Assembly: GCF_000009265.1 (NCBI RefSeq)
Contig: NC_008381.1
Location: 424,136-488,135, forward strand
Reading direction: 5' to 3'
Source of the DNA: Rhizobium johnstonii 3841
GTDB taxonomy: Bacteria > Pseudomonadota > Alphaproteobacteria > Rhizobiales > Rhizobiaceae
DNA: 64,000 bases
Shown here: one piece after another, positions 36,080 to 43,817 of the stretch
Layout of the letters: the number at the start of each line of letters is the position of its first letter
Position numbering within the stretch: position 1 is the stretch's first letter
Notes under the pieces: model-generated
What the model was told of the DNA's origin: nothing
The model's database searches: none
The model's input: the letters and a program-made list of their open reading frames with translations, nothing else
Position numbers and translations under genes: made by a program

Positions 36080-36162
36080 CGCACCATCCCTTTGTTTTCC
36101 CGCAATTCCGGGTGCGTTTCGCGCCGTTTTGAGGATTGCTCCAGGACAGGATTTGAAAAGAC

Positions 36163-37815
36163 ATGTCTGAGATCGTCTATGATGCGCTGGTGATCGGCTC
36201 CGGCGCGGCGGGTTCCTTTGCGGTAAAGGAACTGACGGCGCAGGGATTATCGGTGCTGCTGCTCGAGGCCGGCCCCGCCGTCGGACCGAAGGATTTCGAT
36301 CCCGCCCGCAAGAAGGCGCCGGCAAGCAGCATCAACATCTGGGAGCGCGCGCGGGCCACCCTCAAGGGCCAGCCGATCCAGGCGCGCGCGGCCTTTTTCA
36401 CCGAGCGCTTCAGCCACTTCTTCGTCAACGACCGCAAGAACCCCTACACGACGCCGAAGGGCGAGCCCTTCCTCTGGATCCGCGGCCGCCAGGGCGGCGG
36501 GCGCCTCCACAGTTTCGGCCGGGTGCTGCTGCGCTGGACCGACGACGATTTCAAGATCCGCTCACGCTCCGGAAAGGGCGTGGACTGGCCGGTCTCCTAT
36601 GACGAGCTGGTGCCTTTTTACGACGAAGTCGAGGCCTATCTCGGGCTCTACGGCAACAAGGACAACGTGGCCACGCTGCCGGACGGCATCTATGCGAAGC
36701 CGGCAAGCCTGACGCCCGCCGAACACATCTTCAAGCAGGCGGTTGAAAACCGCTGGCCGGACAGGCACGTCGTCTCCTGGCGCTACATCGCGCCTGACGC
36801 CGACCGGATGCCACGACCGCTGCGAGAAGCAAAGGCGACCGGTGAGCTGACCATCCGCTACGACGCCGTCGTTCGCCGCATCACCACGGATGAGAAGACC
36901 GGCCGCGCCACCGGCGCGGAATACATCGATCGCAACACGGGCGCGGTATCGACGGCTCGCGCCGCGACGGTGGTGCTTTCGGCCTCGCCGATAGAGAGCG
37001 TGCGGCTGCTGTTGAATTCGGCTTCGGCGAAACATCCAGATGGGCTCGGCAACAGCTCGGGCGCTCTCGGTCGCTATTTCATGGACCAGCTGCCGTGCCT
37101 CGCCTTCGGCTCCTTTTCCAAGGCGAAGGGCTGGGCTCCCGACGAATCCGCGCCGACCGACCCATTCTACAATCCGTCGGGCGGGATCTTCATTCCCCGC
37201 TTCGGAGAGGGCGACGCCGCCCGCGGCGATTTCGACTACCAGGGAAGCGTCGGCCGCGCGCCGGTCTCCGGGGACAGAGATGCACGTCTCGCCTTCTTCG
37301 GTTTCGGCCGTATGCTGCCCTATGCCGACAACCGCATCACGCTCGATGTCAGGCGCAGGGATGCCTGGAACATTCCCGTGCCGCATATCCGCTGCGTCAT
37401 GCAGGAGGAGGAGCAGACGCTGCTCGAAAGGCAGGAGGAGACGCTGATCGCCATGATCAGGGAGATTGGCGGCGACCTCGAATTCATCGGCTCACCCACC
37501 GGCCTCAAGGAAATGGGCAAGGGCGCCTTTCCCGAAGCCGATGCCTTCAGCCGCTTCATGTTCCGCAAATGGTTCCGCAAGACCATGTGCATGGGCGCCG
37601 CAATCCATGAGACGGGCGGCGCGCGCATGGGCGAAACTCCTGAGGCTTCGGTGCTCAACCCCTACAACCAGGTCTGGGATGCCCCGAACCTCATCGTCAC
37701 CGACGCCAGCGCCTTCCCCGGCAGCGGCATCGCCGGCACGACGCTCACCGTCATGGCTCTGACGATCCGCGCCTGCCGGAACCTTGTCGACCAGTACCGG
37801 ACGGGACAGCTCTAG
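36163..37815 (+). CDS. GMC-family FAD oxidoreductase
   Basis: 550 residues. FAD-binding Rossmann motif VIGSGAAGSFAVKEL at about 7-21 with the ribose-binding Glu in LLLEAG, and the C-terminal GMC signature with active-site His in AIHETGGARMGE and LIVTDASAFPGSGIAGTTLT. Such enzymes oxidise alcohol groups; several soil-bacterial members oxidise the C3 hydroxyl of glucosides or other sugars. Last gene of the LacI-controlled importer operon, 83 bp after the ATPase. Substrate unknown. Confidence 0.88.
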   Translation: MSEIVYDALVIGSGAAGSFAVKELTAQGLSVLLLEAGPAVGPKDFDPARKKAPASSINIWERARATLKGQPIQARAAFFTERFSHFFVNDRKNPYTTPKGEPFLWIRGRQGGGRLHSFGRVLLRWTDDDFKIRSRSGKGVDWPVSYDELVPFYDEVEAYLGLYGNKDNVATLPDGIYAKPASLTPAEHIFKQAVENRWPDRHVVSWRYIAPDADRMPRPLREAKATGELTIRYDAVVRRITTDEKTGRATGAEYIDRNTGAVSTARAATVVLSASPIESVRLLLNSASAKHPDGLGNSSGALGRYFMDQLPCLAFGSFSKAKGWAPDESAPTDPFYNPSGGIFIPRFGEGDAARGDFDYQGSVGRAPVSGDRDARLAFFGFGRMLPYADNRITLDVRRRDAWNIPVPHIRCVMQEEEQTLLERQEETLIAMIREIGGDLEFIGSPTGLKEMGKGAFPEADAFSRFMFRKWFRKTMCMGAAIHETGGARMGETPEASVLNPYNQVWDAPNLIVTDASAFPGSGIAGTTLTVMALTIRACRNLVDQYRTGQL

Positions 37816-37925
37816 CCGCGCTTGGAACGAGGAACCCGGGTAAACCGTTTCAGCCTTCGATCAGTGGTCGTCATATAAACTTCGCACTGACATGCTCCTG
37901 TCAACAAAAGCAGGAAGGGAAACCC

Positions 37926-38840
37926 ATGTCGCGAACACATCAGGACCAGCTCAACCGGATAAAGGCCGAAATCGCCGACAGCTTCGATGAAGAGCTGGAA
38001 ATGCAGATGGAGGAAGACCGGCTCGACGATCTGGTCGCCGAAGGAATGTCGGAACCGGCGGAGCAGACGCTCGAGCGAAAGATCTACTTCCGGGAGCTTT
38101 TCCGCTTGCAGCACGAACTGGTGCGGCTGCAGGATTGGGTTCAGCATAAGAAGCTGAAGGTAGTGGTGCTTTTCGAAGGCCGGGATTCGGCGGGCAAGGG
38201 AGGCGCGATCAAGCGCGTGACCCAGCGTCTCAATCCGCGCGTCTGCCGGACGGTCGCGCTGCCTGCCCCTACCGAGCGGGAACGCCATCAATGGTATTTT
38301 CAGCGTTATGTCCCGCATCTTCCGACCGGCGGCGAGATCGTGCTCTTCGACCGAAGCTGGTATAATCGCGCTGGTGTCGAGCGCGTGATGGGGTTCTGCA
38401 CCCCCGATGAACTCGAGGAATTCTTCCGCTCGGTGCCCGAATTCGAACGGATGCTGGTCCGCTCCGGAATCGTGCTGATCAAATACTGGTTTTCGATCAC
38501 CGACGAGGAGCAGGAATTCCGCTTCAATATGCGTATCCACGATCCGCTGAAGCAATGGAAGCTGTCACCGATGGATATGGAAAGCCGTGTCCATTGGGAG
38601 GAATACACCAAAGCCAAAGAAGAAATGCTGGCGCGTACGCACAGCCCCGATGCGCCTTGGTGGGTGGTTCAGGCCGTGGACAAGAAACGGGCGCGGTTGA
38701 ACTGCATTGCCCATCTTCTCGAGCAGATCCCTTATGAGGATGTTCCGAAACCGGAGATCCAGTTGCCGGACCGCATCCGTAATGCCGATTATAACAGGGC
38801 ACCGGTTCCGCCTGAAATGTATGTGCCGGAGCGCTATTGA
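37926..38840 (+). CDS. ppk2: Polyphosphate kinase 2 (PPK2)
   Basis: 304 residues, single-domain class I PPK2. Walker A in FEGRDSAGKGGAIK near 80-93, lid-region RTVALPAPTERERHQWYFQRY in part (LPAPTERER), and Walker B FDRSWYNRAGVER near 142-154. Transfers phosphate between polyphosphate and nucleoside diphosphates. GGAAGGGAAA precedes the ATG. Stands alone, followed by a strong hairpin, and is not linked functionally to its neighbours. Confidence 0.92.
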   Translation: MSRTHQDQLNRIKAEIADSFDEELEMQMEEDRLDDLVAEGMSEPAEQTLERKIYFRELFRLQHELVRLQDWVQHKKLKVVVLFEGRDSAGKGGAIKRVTQRLNPRVCRTVALPAPTERERHQWYFQRYVPHLPTGGEIVLFDRSWYNRAGVERVMGFCTPDELEEFFRSVPEFERMLVRSGIVLIKYWFSITDEEQEFRFNMRIHDPLKQWKLSPMDMESRVHWEEYTKAKEEMLARTHSPDAPWWVVQAVDKKRARLNCIAHLLEQIPYEDVPKPEIQLPDRIRNADYNRAPVPPEMYVPERY

Positions 38841-38895
38841 AAGCATAGCTGCAACGGGTCGGCGGAGTTGAGGAAATAGCGGGAGCCGTATTGCT

Positions 38896-38927
38896 TCACT
38901 ACGCCATGCGAGAGCGTGGCGTAGTGA
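38896..38927. terminator. Bidirectional hairpin between convergent genes
   Basis: Perfect 11-bp stem TCACTACGCCA / TGGCGTAGTGA with a ten-base loop, 55 bp after the ppk2 stop and 29 bp before the stop of the convergent aldo/keto reductase. Likely terminates both. Confidence 0.65.
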
Positions 38928-38955
38928 TCGGATCGTTTGCAGTCATCAGATGCCG

Positions 38956-39831
38956 TCAGGCGGCGACATCAGCCATGCGATTCAATTCCGAGACAGCGTC
39001 ATTCGGCAGCACGAGCGCGGCGGCGGCGAGGTTCTCCCTGAGATGGCCGACGGACGAGGTGCCGGGGATCAACAGGATGTTTTCCGCGCGACGCAGCAGC
39101 CAGGCGAGCGCCACCTGCATAGGCGTCGCGTTGAGGCGTGCTGCGACATCGGACAGGGTGGAAGACTGCAGCGGGCTGAACCCGCCGAGCGGGAAGAACG
39201 GCACATAGGCGATGCCGTCGCGCGCGAGATCGTCGATCAGGGCATCGTCGGCCCGATGCGCCAGATTGTACTGGTTCTGCACGCAGACGATCTCGGTGAT
39301 CCCACGCCCTTCGGCGATTTGTTTGGATGTGACGTTGCTCAGGCCGACGTGACGGACCAGGCCTTGCCGCTGGAGATCGGCGAGCACCGTCAGCGGCGCT
39401 TCGATCGACCCTTCGGCCGGGCCGTGCACGTCGAACATGATCCTGAGATTGACGACATCAAGCACATCGAGGCCGAGATTGCGGAGATTGTCGTGCACTG
39501 CCTGCGTCAGCTCTTCGCGCGAGAAGGCCGGAATCCAGGACCCATCCGCGCCGCGCCGGGCGCCGATCTTGGTGACGATGACGAGATCGTCGCGATAGGG
39601 ATGCAGCGCTTCGCGGATGATCTGGTTGGTGACGTGCGGGCCATAGAAGTCGCTGGTATCGATGTGGTTTACGCCGCTTGCGACCGCCTCCCGCAGCACG
39701 GCCAGGGCAGAGCCATGATCTTTGGGTGGGCCAAACACGCCAGGCCCGGCAAGCTGCATGGCGCCATAGCCAAGCCGCTTCACGCTGTAGCCGCCGAGGT
39801 TGAACGTGCCGGACTGATCGATAGTGGACAT
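38956..39831 (-). CDS. Aldo/keto reductase
   Basis: 291 residues. NADPH-dependent (beta/alpha)8 reductase with LGYGAMQLAGPGVFG near 17-31, catalytic Asp and Tyr in HIDTSDFYGPHVTN near 57-66, and Lys in VIVTKIG near 88. The usual catalytic His region reads IMFDVHGPAEG. Similar to AKR proteins often annotated as oxidoreductase/pyridoxal reductase. Divergent from a LysR gene with an inverted repeat between; likely controlled by it. Confidence 0.9.
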   Translation of the reverse strand: MSTIDQSGTFNLGGYSVKRLGYGAMQLAGPGVFGPPKDHGSALAVLREAVASGVNHIDTSDFYGPHVTNQIIREALHPYRDDLVIVTKIGARRGADGSWIPAFSREELTQAVHDNLRNLGLDVLDVVNLRIMFDVHGPAEGSIEAPLTVLADLQRQGLVRHVGLSNVTSKQIAEGRGITEIVCVQNQYNLAHRADDALIDDLARDGIAYVPFFPLGGFSPLQSSTLSDVAARLNATPMQVALAWLLRRAENILLIPGTSSVGHLRENLAAAALVLPNDAVSELNRMADVAA

Positions 39832-39898
39832 GATCTAACTCCTTTCAAGAGATGACGCCAAGATAAGCATTGTCGGCACGTGTGAAAATTGGCTACAA

Positions 39899-39917
39899 TC
39901 CGCACGGGCTGTGCGGA
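39899..39917. promoter_or_regulatory. Dyad upstream of the LysR gene
   Basis: Perfect 7-bp arms TCCGCAC / GTGCGGA with a five-base spacer, between the divergent aldo/keto reductase and LysR genes and overlapping the CGGAG ribosome-binding site of the LysR gene. Candidate autoregulatory operator or translational hairpin. Confidence 0.5.
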
Positions 39918-39927
39918 GTGGCGAACA

Positions 39928-40836
39928 GTGAAGACAGATCTGGGTGATCTCAATGCCTTTGTTGCCGTGGCGCGTGCCGGCGGTTTTCGCGAGGGCGCGC
40001 GCGTCAGCGGCAGTAGCGCGTCCTTCCTCAGCGAAGCGGTGCGCCGCCTTGAGGGCCAGCTCGGCGTCAGGCTGCTCAACCGGACGACACGCAGCGTTGT
40101 CCCGACCGAAGCGGGCAAAGGCTTGCTGGAGCGGCTCGGCCCTGCTTTGAGCGAGGTGGAGTCTGCCCTCGACGTCGTCAACGGATTTCGCGACAGGCCG
40201 GCCGGTGCCTTGCGCCTCAATGTTCCGGTCAGCGCGGCGCGGCTGGTGTTGCCTGCCATCGTTCCGCCGTTCCTCGCCGCCTATCCCGATATTCGGCTGG
40301 AGGTGGTGACCGACGAGAGCTTTGTCGACGTCATCGCGGCCGGCTGCGACGCCGGCATCCGCTATGACGAGCGGTTGGAGCAGGATATGATCGCGATACC
40401 GATCGGGCCACGCATCCAGCGCTTTGCCATCGCCGCCTCCCCCGACTACCTTGATCGCCGTGGCCGGCCGCAACATCCGAGGGAGCTGCTCGGCCATGCC
40501 TGTCTGTTGGGTCGCTTTTCGAGCGGTGCGATGACGGCGCCGTGGGAGTTCGAGCGCGATGGCGAGATCGTGCGAGTGGACCCGACGGGGCCGCTGATCG
40601 TGCGGGTCGGCGGAGCGACCGATCTGGCCGTCGATGCAGCGATATCAGGAACAGGGATCGTCTGCCTCTTCGAGGACTGGCTGCGCCCGCATATCGACAG
40701 TGGCGCGCTCGAGCCCATCCTCGAACCGTGGTGGCAGCGCTTCTCCGGGCCGTTCCTCTACTATCCCGGGCGTCGGCTGGTGCCGGCGCCGCTCCGGGCA
40801 TTCATCGACTTTGTCAAGGCATCGGCTACTGCATAA
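39928..40836 (+). CDS. LysR-family transcriptional regulator
   Basis: 302 residues from a GTG start at 39928, chosen because CGGAG lies ten bases before it and homology starts at DLGDLNAFVAVARAGGF. Helix-turn-helix about 15-60 (SASFLSEAVRRLEGQLG), then the substrate-binding domain (LRLNVPVSAARLVLP). The sequence DLGDLNAFVAVARAGGFREGAR is shared with regulators of aldo/keto reductases and quinone reductases. Probable regulator of the divergent reductase. Confidence 0.87.
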   Translation: MKTDLGDLNAFVAVARAGGFREGARVSGSSASFLSEAVRRLEGQLGVRLLNRTTRSVVPTEAGKGLLERLGPALSEVESALDVVNGFRDRPAGALRLNVPVSAARLVLPAIVPPFLAAYPDIRLEVVTDESFVDVIAAGCDAGIRYDERLEQDMIAIPIGPRIQRFAIAASPDYLDRRGRPQHPRELLGHACLLGRFSSGAMTAPWEFERDGEIVRVDPTGPLIVRVGGATDLAVDAAISGTGIVCLFEDWLRPHIDSGALEPILEPWWQRFSGPFLYYPGRRLVPAPLRAFIDFVKASATA

Positions 40837-40837
40837 T

Positions 40838-40933
40838 TCCTTAAGCCGGAATCGACTTAAGGATAAAATGATGCAGCAATTCAAAGCGTTACGGCATCCT
40901 CTGCGTGTCTAAAGGATGCGCGGCGCTAAGCCG
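40838..40933. repeat. Rhizobial intergenic repeat (RIME2-like)
   Basis: Two hairpins: TCCTTAAG / CTTAAGGA (40838-40863) and GCATCC / GGATGC (about 40893-40918), joined by ATGATGCAGCAATTCAAAGCG. I recognise this pattern as a repeat seen many times between genes in Rhizobium genomes; the family name is from memory and would need a database match. Lies between convergent genes. Confidence 0.5.
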
Positions 40934-40953
40934 GCTTGATGGCCGACGATACG

Positions 40954-41433
40954 TTAAAGCTTGACCTCGGCATTGTCGCCCATATCAGGTTTGGTGTTCG
41001 AGACCGCTGCGGCCGCCATCTTGATATAGCTGATGATCGTGCCCGGGCTGTCCCAATATTCGGCCGAAGCCGGCGTCATCTTGAGGATGCGGATGGAAGG
41101 ATCGTCGGGATTGTCCCACCACGCCTTTGCCGGCGTCGCCCATAACTCCCTGATTCTCTCCCGGTCGTTTTGCACCTCGGCCGTCCCCGATACGGAAACG
41201 TATTTCTGTCCCTTGGTGTCGGCAAAGGCGAGGCACACGTTTGGCCAGCGCGTGATTTCATCGTCTTTGTGACTGCCGACATCCGTCAGAAAATAGATCG
41301 CATTCTCGAGCTGCGCGGTATAGGCGGACATCGGGCGGGCTCGCAGATCGTCGCCGCTGCGGGTCGTCAGCATGCAAAACCCGATCTTGTCGATCAATTC
41401 CCATAACCGTGTCGCATCGTCTTGATTGGCCAT
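40954..41433 (-). CDS. Pyridoxamine 5'-phosphate oxidase-like (general stress) protein
   Basis: 159 residues from the ATG at 41433, which has GGAG six bases upstream; other in-frame ATGs at 41439, 41445 and 41469 are possible. Split-barrel flavin-binding fold: GFCMLTTRSGDDLRARPMSA, AIYFLTDVGSHKDDEI, NVCLAFADTKGQKYVSVSG. Resembles general stress protein 26 family, which bind FMN or F420-like cofactors. Role unclear; perhaps redox or stress protection. Confidence 0.82.
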   Translation of the reverse strand: MANQDDATRLWELIDKIGFCMLTTRSGDDLRARPMSAYTAQLENAIYFLTDVGSHKDDEITRWPNVCLAFADTKGQKYVSVSGTAEVQNDRERIRELWATPAKAWWDNPDDPSIRILKMTPASAEYWDSPGTIISYIKMAAAAVSNTKPDMGDNAEVKL

Positions 41434-41531
41434 CGTCATCTCCATCTGTGAAAGAGACGAAGTAACCATCTACCGAGGCCGATGTTCCCAGCGGCGGGCC
41501 CATTCCCAAGGTGATCGAGGCAGGCAGTCGA

Positions 41532-41726
41532 TCAATGGACGCTTGGGGTTTTCATGACCGTCGCGAAGTCTTCGGCGACCAGTTCGCTGACGGCGATGAG
41601 AACTTCCTCCCGGGAAAAACCCGTTGTCAGAGCGCGTTGAATCAGATCCTGCAGATCAGGTTCCACGACATCGCGGCAATCCTCAAGGCGTTCTTCCGAA
41701 ACGGTGAGGCTATTGAGTTCGTCCAT
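41532..41726 (-). CDS. Small conserved-looking protein
   Basis: 64 residues, MDELNSLTVSEERLEDCRDV then acidic helices ending FATVMKTPSVH. AAGGACAG precedes the ATG at a good distance. No domain recognised; the mostly helical acidic composition suggests a small soluble or regulatory protein. Same direction as rpsU and two other tiny genes, which may form a short stress-type cluster. Confidence 0.6.
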   Translation of the reverse strand: MDELNSLTVSEERLEDCRDVVEPDLQDLIQRALTTGFSREEVLIAVSELVAEDFATVMKTPSVH

Positions 41727-41788
41727 TGTCTGTCCTTTCAGGGGAATGTAACCACCAAAGCCCAGGAAGGCTGGTGAGGATAAAGCCG

Positions 41789-42025
41789 CTAACGGGCGGC
41801 GGCCGCCCGCTTCGGACCGGGCAGCAGGCCTTCACGTTGCATCTGCTTGCGTGCAGCCTTGCGATGTCGGCTGATCGCCTGCGCCTTTTCCCTGACGCGC
41901 CGTTCGGACGGTTTCTCATAGGCGCGCCGTTCCTTCATTTCGCGAAAAAGCCCTTCGCGCTGCATCTTCTTTTTCAAGACTCTGAGCGCTTGATCGACAT
42001 TGTTGTCTCTGACGAGTACCTGCAT
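41789..42025 (-). CDS. rpsU: 30S ribosomal protein S21
   Basis: 78 residues. MQVLVRDNNVDQALRVLKKKMQREG and YEKPSERRVREKAQAI are diagnostic (given in pieces, VRDNNVDQALRVLKKK and EKPSERRVR). AAGGAGA precedes the ATG. S21 binds the 16S 3' end and affects initiation. Rhizobia usually carry several rpsU copies; this one is apparently on an accessory replicon and lacks its usual ribosomal neighbours. Confidence 0.93.
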   Translation of the reverse strand: MQVLVRDNNVDQALRVLKKKMQREGLFREMKERRAYEKPSERRVREKAQAISRHRKAARKQMQREGLLPGPKRAAAAR

Positions 42026-42065
42026 TTCGAGTTCTCCTTGTCTGGGATGGTGGCCCGATCGCCGC

Positions 42066-42218
42066 TCAGCCGAGCTGCTCGACGATCAGAGCCTGCAATT
42101 CGCGGCGGGTGAGAAGGCAGGGAAACGGCTTCCAGCTCCTGGGAGCATTTCGGACAGCCTCGTCATCCTCACGCGGATTCGCCGCCGCAACCGCGGTGGC
42201 TGTATGTGTGTTGTTCAA
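42066..42218 (-). CDS. 50-residue small protein, TTG start
   Basis: A short frame starting TTG at 42218 with AAAGGAT six bases upstream and ending TGA at 42066. The translation begins MNNTHTATAVAAANPREDDE and ends with SWKPFPCLLTRRELQALIVEQLG (in pieces: APRSWKPFPC and TRRELQALIVEQLG). The C-terminal half reads like a real helix with rhizobial codon use. Forty bases upstream of rpsU, same strand. Function unknown. Confidence 0.5.
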   Translation of the reverse strand: MNNTHTATAVAAANPREDDEAVRNAPRSWKPFPCLLTRRELQALIVEQLG

Positions 42219-42283
42219 AAAGAAATCCTTTGCCGGCCTTGGCCAGCGTTATCGATTGTTTGTGGGATTGCCATCACGCAGCC

Positions 42284-42454
42284 TTAAGGCGCGCGCCGAT
42301 GCATAAGCGTCTCAATCAGCAGCCGGCAACGGCTCAGATTTCCGCTTGGATCGGGTACATCAGCAACATAGGGCTCGGCGAGCAGAATTGCAACGGATGC
42401 CCGGATGGCATGGCGCGGGCGCCACCAATCGCCTTCAGATATACTCAGTGCCAT
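42284..42454 (-). CDS. Possible small protein
   Basis: 56 residues from the ATG at 42454 (MALSISEGDWWRPRHAIRA, then SVAILLAEPYVADVPDPSG and RCRLLIETLMHR). The sequence is protein-like and resembles short rhizobial hypothetical proteins, but no ribosome-binding site is visible before the ATG; a TTG at 42499 is an alternative start. No function assigned. Confidence 0.4.
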   Translation of the reverse strand: MALSISEGDWWRPRHAIRASVAILLAEPYVADVPDPSGNLSRCRLLIETLMHRRAP

Positions 42455-42669
42455 TTTATTCAAGTTAGCCGGGTATAGTTTTTGCCGAATTTTCTTCAAT
42501 TTTGCACAGGAGTGACATTATTCCGCCAGAATGGAAGCAACGCGAAGACCGCCGTCGAAATTAACCTTCTGTTAAATAGGCCATTGACTTGTAGTATTAA
42601 TAGGTTGTTAAAGGAGCCGCTCGCTGAGGTCGAAATTGACCCGCTAATAAACAATTTGAGGAGAGTGCA

Positions 42670-43380
42670 ATGGCTTCGCCGATACATGCAACTGATGATA
42701 GTGCAACATTTCAAGAAACTGATGTTATTTCCGGAAACCTGCTTTCCAACGATTCTTCCGACAACGGCCACCTGTTCCTGCGCGCATTCGATGGCGCAAG
42801 TGTTGGCGCCAAGAGCGGCAACAGCCAGGTTACTGAAATCCAGGGCGATTACGGCACCTTCTTCGTCAAGCCGGACGGCAGCTACACCTATGTCCTGAGC
42901 GACGCTGCCAAGATCGGTTTCGCCAACGGCGAATCGTTCCAGGAGAAGGTTTCCTACAAGATCTCCGACGGCAGCGGTCACACCGACGTCGGCCTGTTCA
43001 CCCTGAACATCCAAGGCGTAACCCAGGTCAAGCCGATCGCTGTTGACGACCACTATAGCTTCAACGAAGGCGACGCCATCGGCGGCAACGTTCTGGACAA
43101 CGACATTGCAGGCGACAATGGTCACCTCTTCCTTCGCCAGTTCGACGGCACGAATGTCAGCGCCAAGAGCGGCCCCGACGCTGTTACCGACATCGTCGGC
43201 GACTATGGCGTCTTCCACGTCAAGCCGAATGGCGAATTCACCTATGAACTGACGGATGACCTGGCTGCTGGCCAGACCGTCACGGAAACCGTCCAGTACT
43301 ACAAGATCTCCGACGGCGAAGGCCACACCGATGCTGGCGTTCTGACGCTCAACATCACAGGCACCGACGCTCTCGTTTGA
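42670..43380 (+). CDS. Rap-family secreted adhesion protein (RapA-like)
   Basis: 236 residues with no signal peptide. Two tandem cadherin-like Ra domains of about 105 residues: DDSATFQETDVISGNLLSND...GHLFLRAFDG... and DDHYSFNEGDAIGGNVLDND...GHLFLRQFDG..., each ending KISDG-GHTD-G--TLNI. Acidic ND/DG clusters suggest calcium binding. This matches the Rhizobium-adhering proteins RapA1/RapA2, exported by the PrsDE type I system and involved in agglutination and biofilm. AGGAG precedes the ATG, and a strong terminator follows, so it is monocistronic. No prsDE genes are in the window. Confidence 0.85.
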   Translation: MASPIHATDDSATFQETDVISGNLLSNDSSDNGHLFLRAFDGASVGAKSGNSQVTEIQGDYGTFFVKPDGSYTYVLSDAAKIGFANGESFQEKVSYKISDGSGHTDVGLFTLNIQGVTQVKPIAVDDHYSFNEGDAIGGNVLDNDIAGDNGHLFLRQFDGTNVSAKSGPDAVTDIVGDYGVFHVKPNGEFTYELTDDLAAGQTVTETVQYYKISDGEGHTDAGVLTLNITGTDALV

Positions 43381-43406
43381 TCAGCAGTCATAGATCAGTG
43401 AGACAC

Positions 43407-43436
43407 GACGCCCGCCGCGCAATCGGCGGGCGTCTT
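43407..43436 (+). terminator. Intrinsic terminator of the rap gene
   Basis: Perfect 10-bp GC-rich stem GACGCCCGCC / GGCGGGCGTC, eight-base loop, followed by TTCGT; 27 bp after the stop codon. Confidence 0.8.
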
Positions 43437-43572
43437 CGTATCCCGCTTGATTGACGCAAGTCCGCCGGGGGGAGCCAATCATATTCCGATGATCTGCAAA
43501 GCGGCATAATTCTTTTTAGCTAGTTCTTATAAATGCCGGCGTGGCGTAGTCTTGATGTTCGGAGGACACGCC

Positions 43573-43761
43573 GTGACCGAATATATCGAACCCAGGCAAG
43601 TCGAAACAGACGATCTGACGAAAGTCTGGTCCGTGACCGAGTTCTGCGCGCGTCACCGCATAGATACCGAGGAACAAGCGCTGCTGCTCAAACTTTTCGG
43701 GCCGTTCGCGACTGCCTCCGAGCTGATCCACAATGCCAAGCGCGCGCCAAGATTTAGATAG
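43573..43761 (+). CDS. Small hypothetical protein
   Basis: 62 residues from the GTG at 43573, chosen because GGAGGA lies six bases upstream; an ATG at 43555 would place the ribosome-binding site inside the gene. Sequence MTEYIEPRQVETDDLTKVWS then VTEFCARHRIDTEEQALLLKLFG and ATASELIHNAKR. It looks like a short helical DNA-binding or adaptor protein, a type frequent in rhizobia; no named family recognised. Convergent with transketolase. Confidence 0.6.
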   Translation: MTEYIEPRQVETDDLTKVWSVTEFCARHRIDTEEQALLLKLFGPFATASELIHNAKRAPRFR

Positions 43762-43817
43762 GCGCGCTCGACCTGGTCGCCTGCTTGGGGACCGCCTATG
43801 GGCTCCGACTCGCGACG

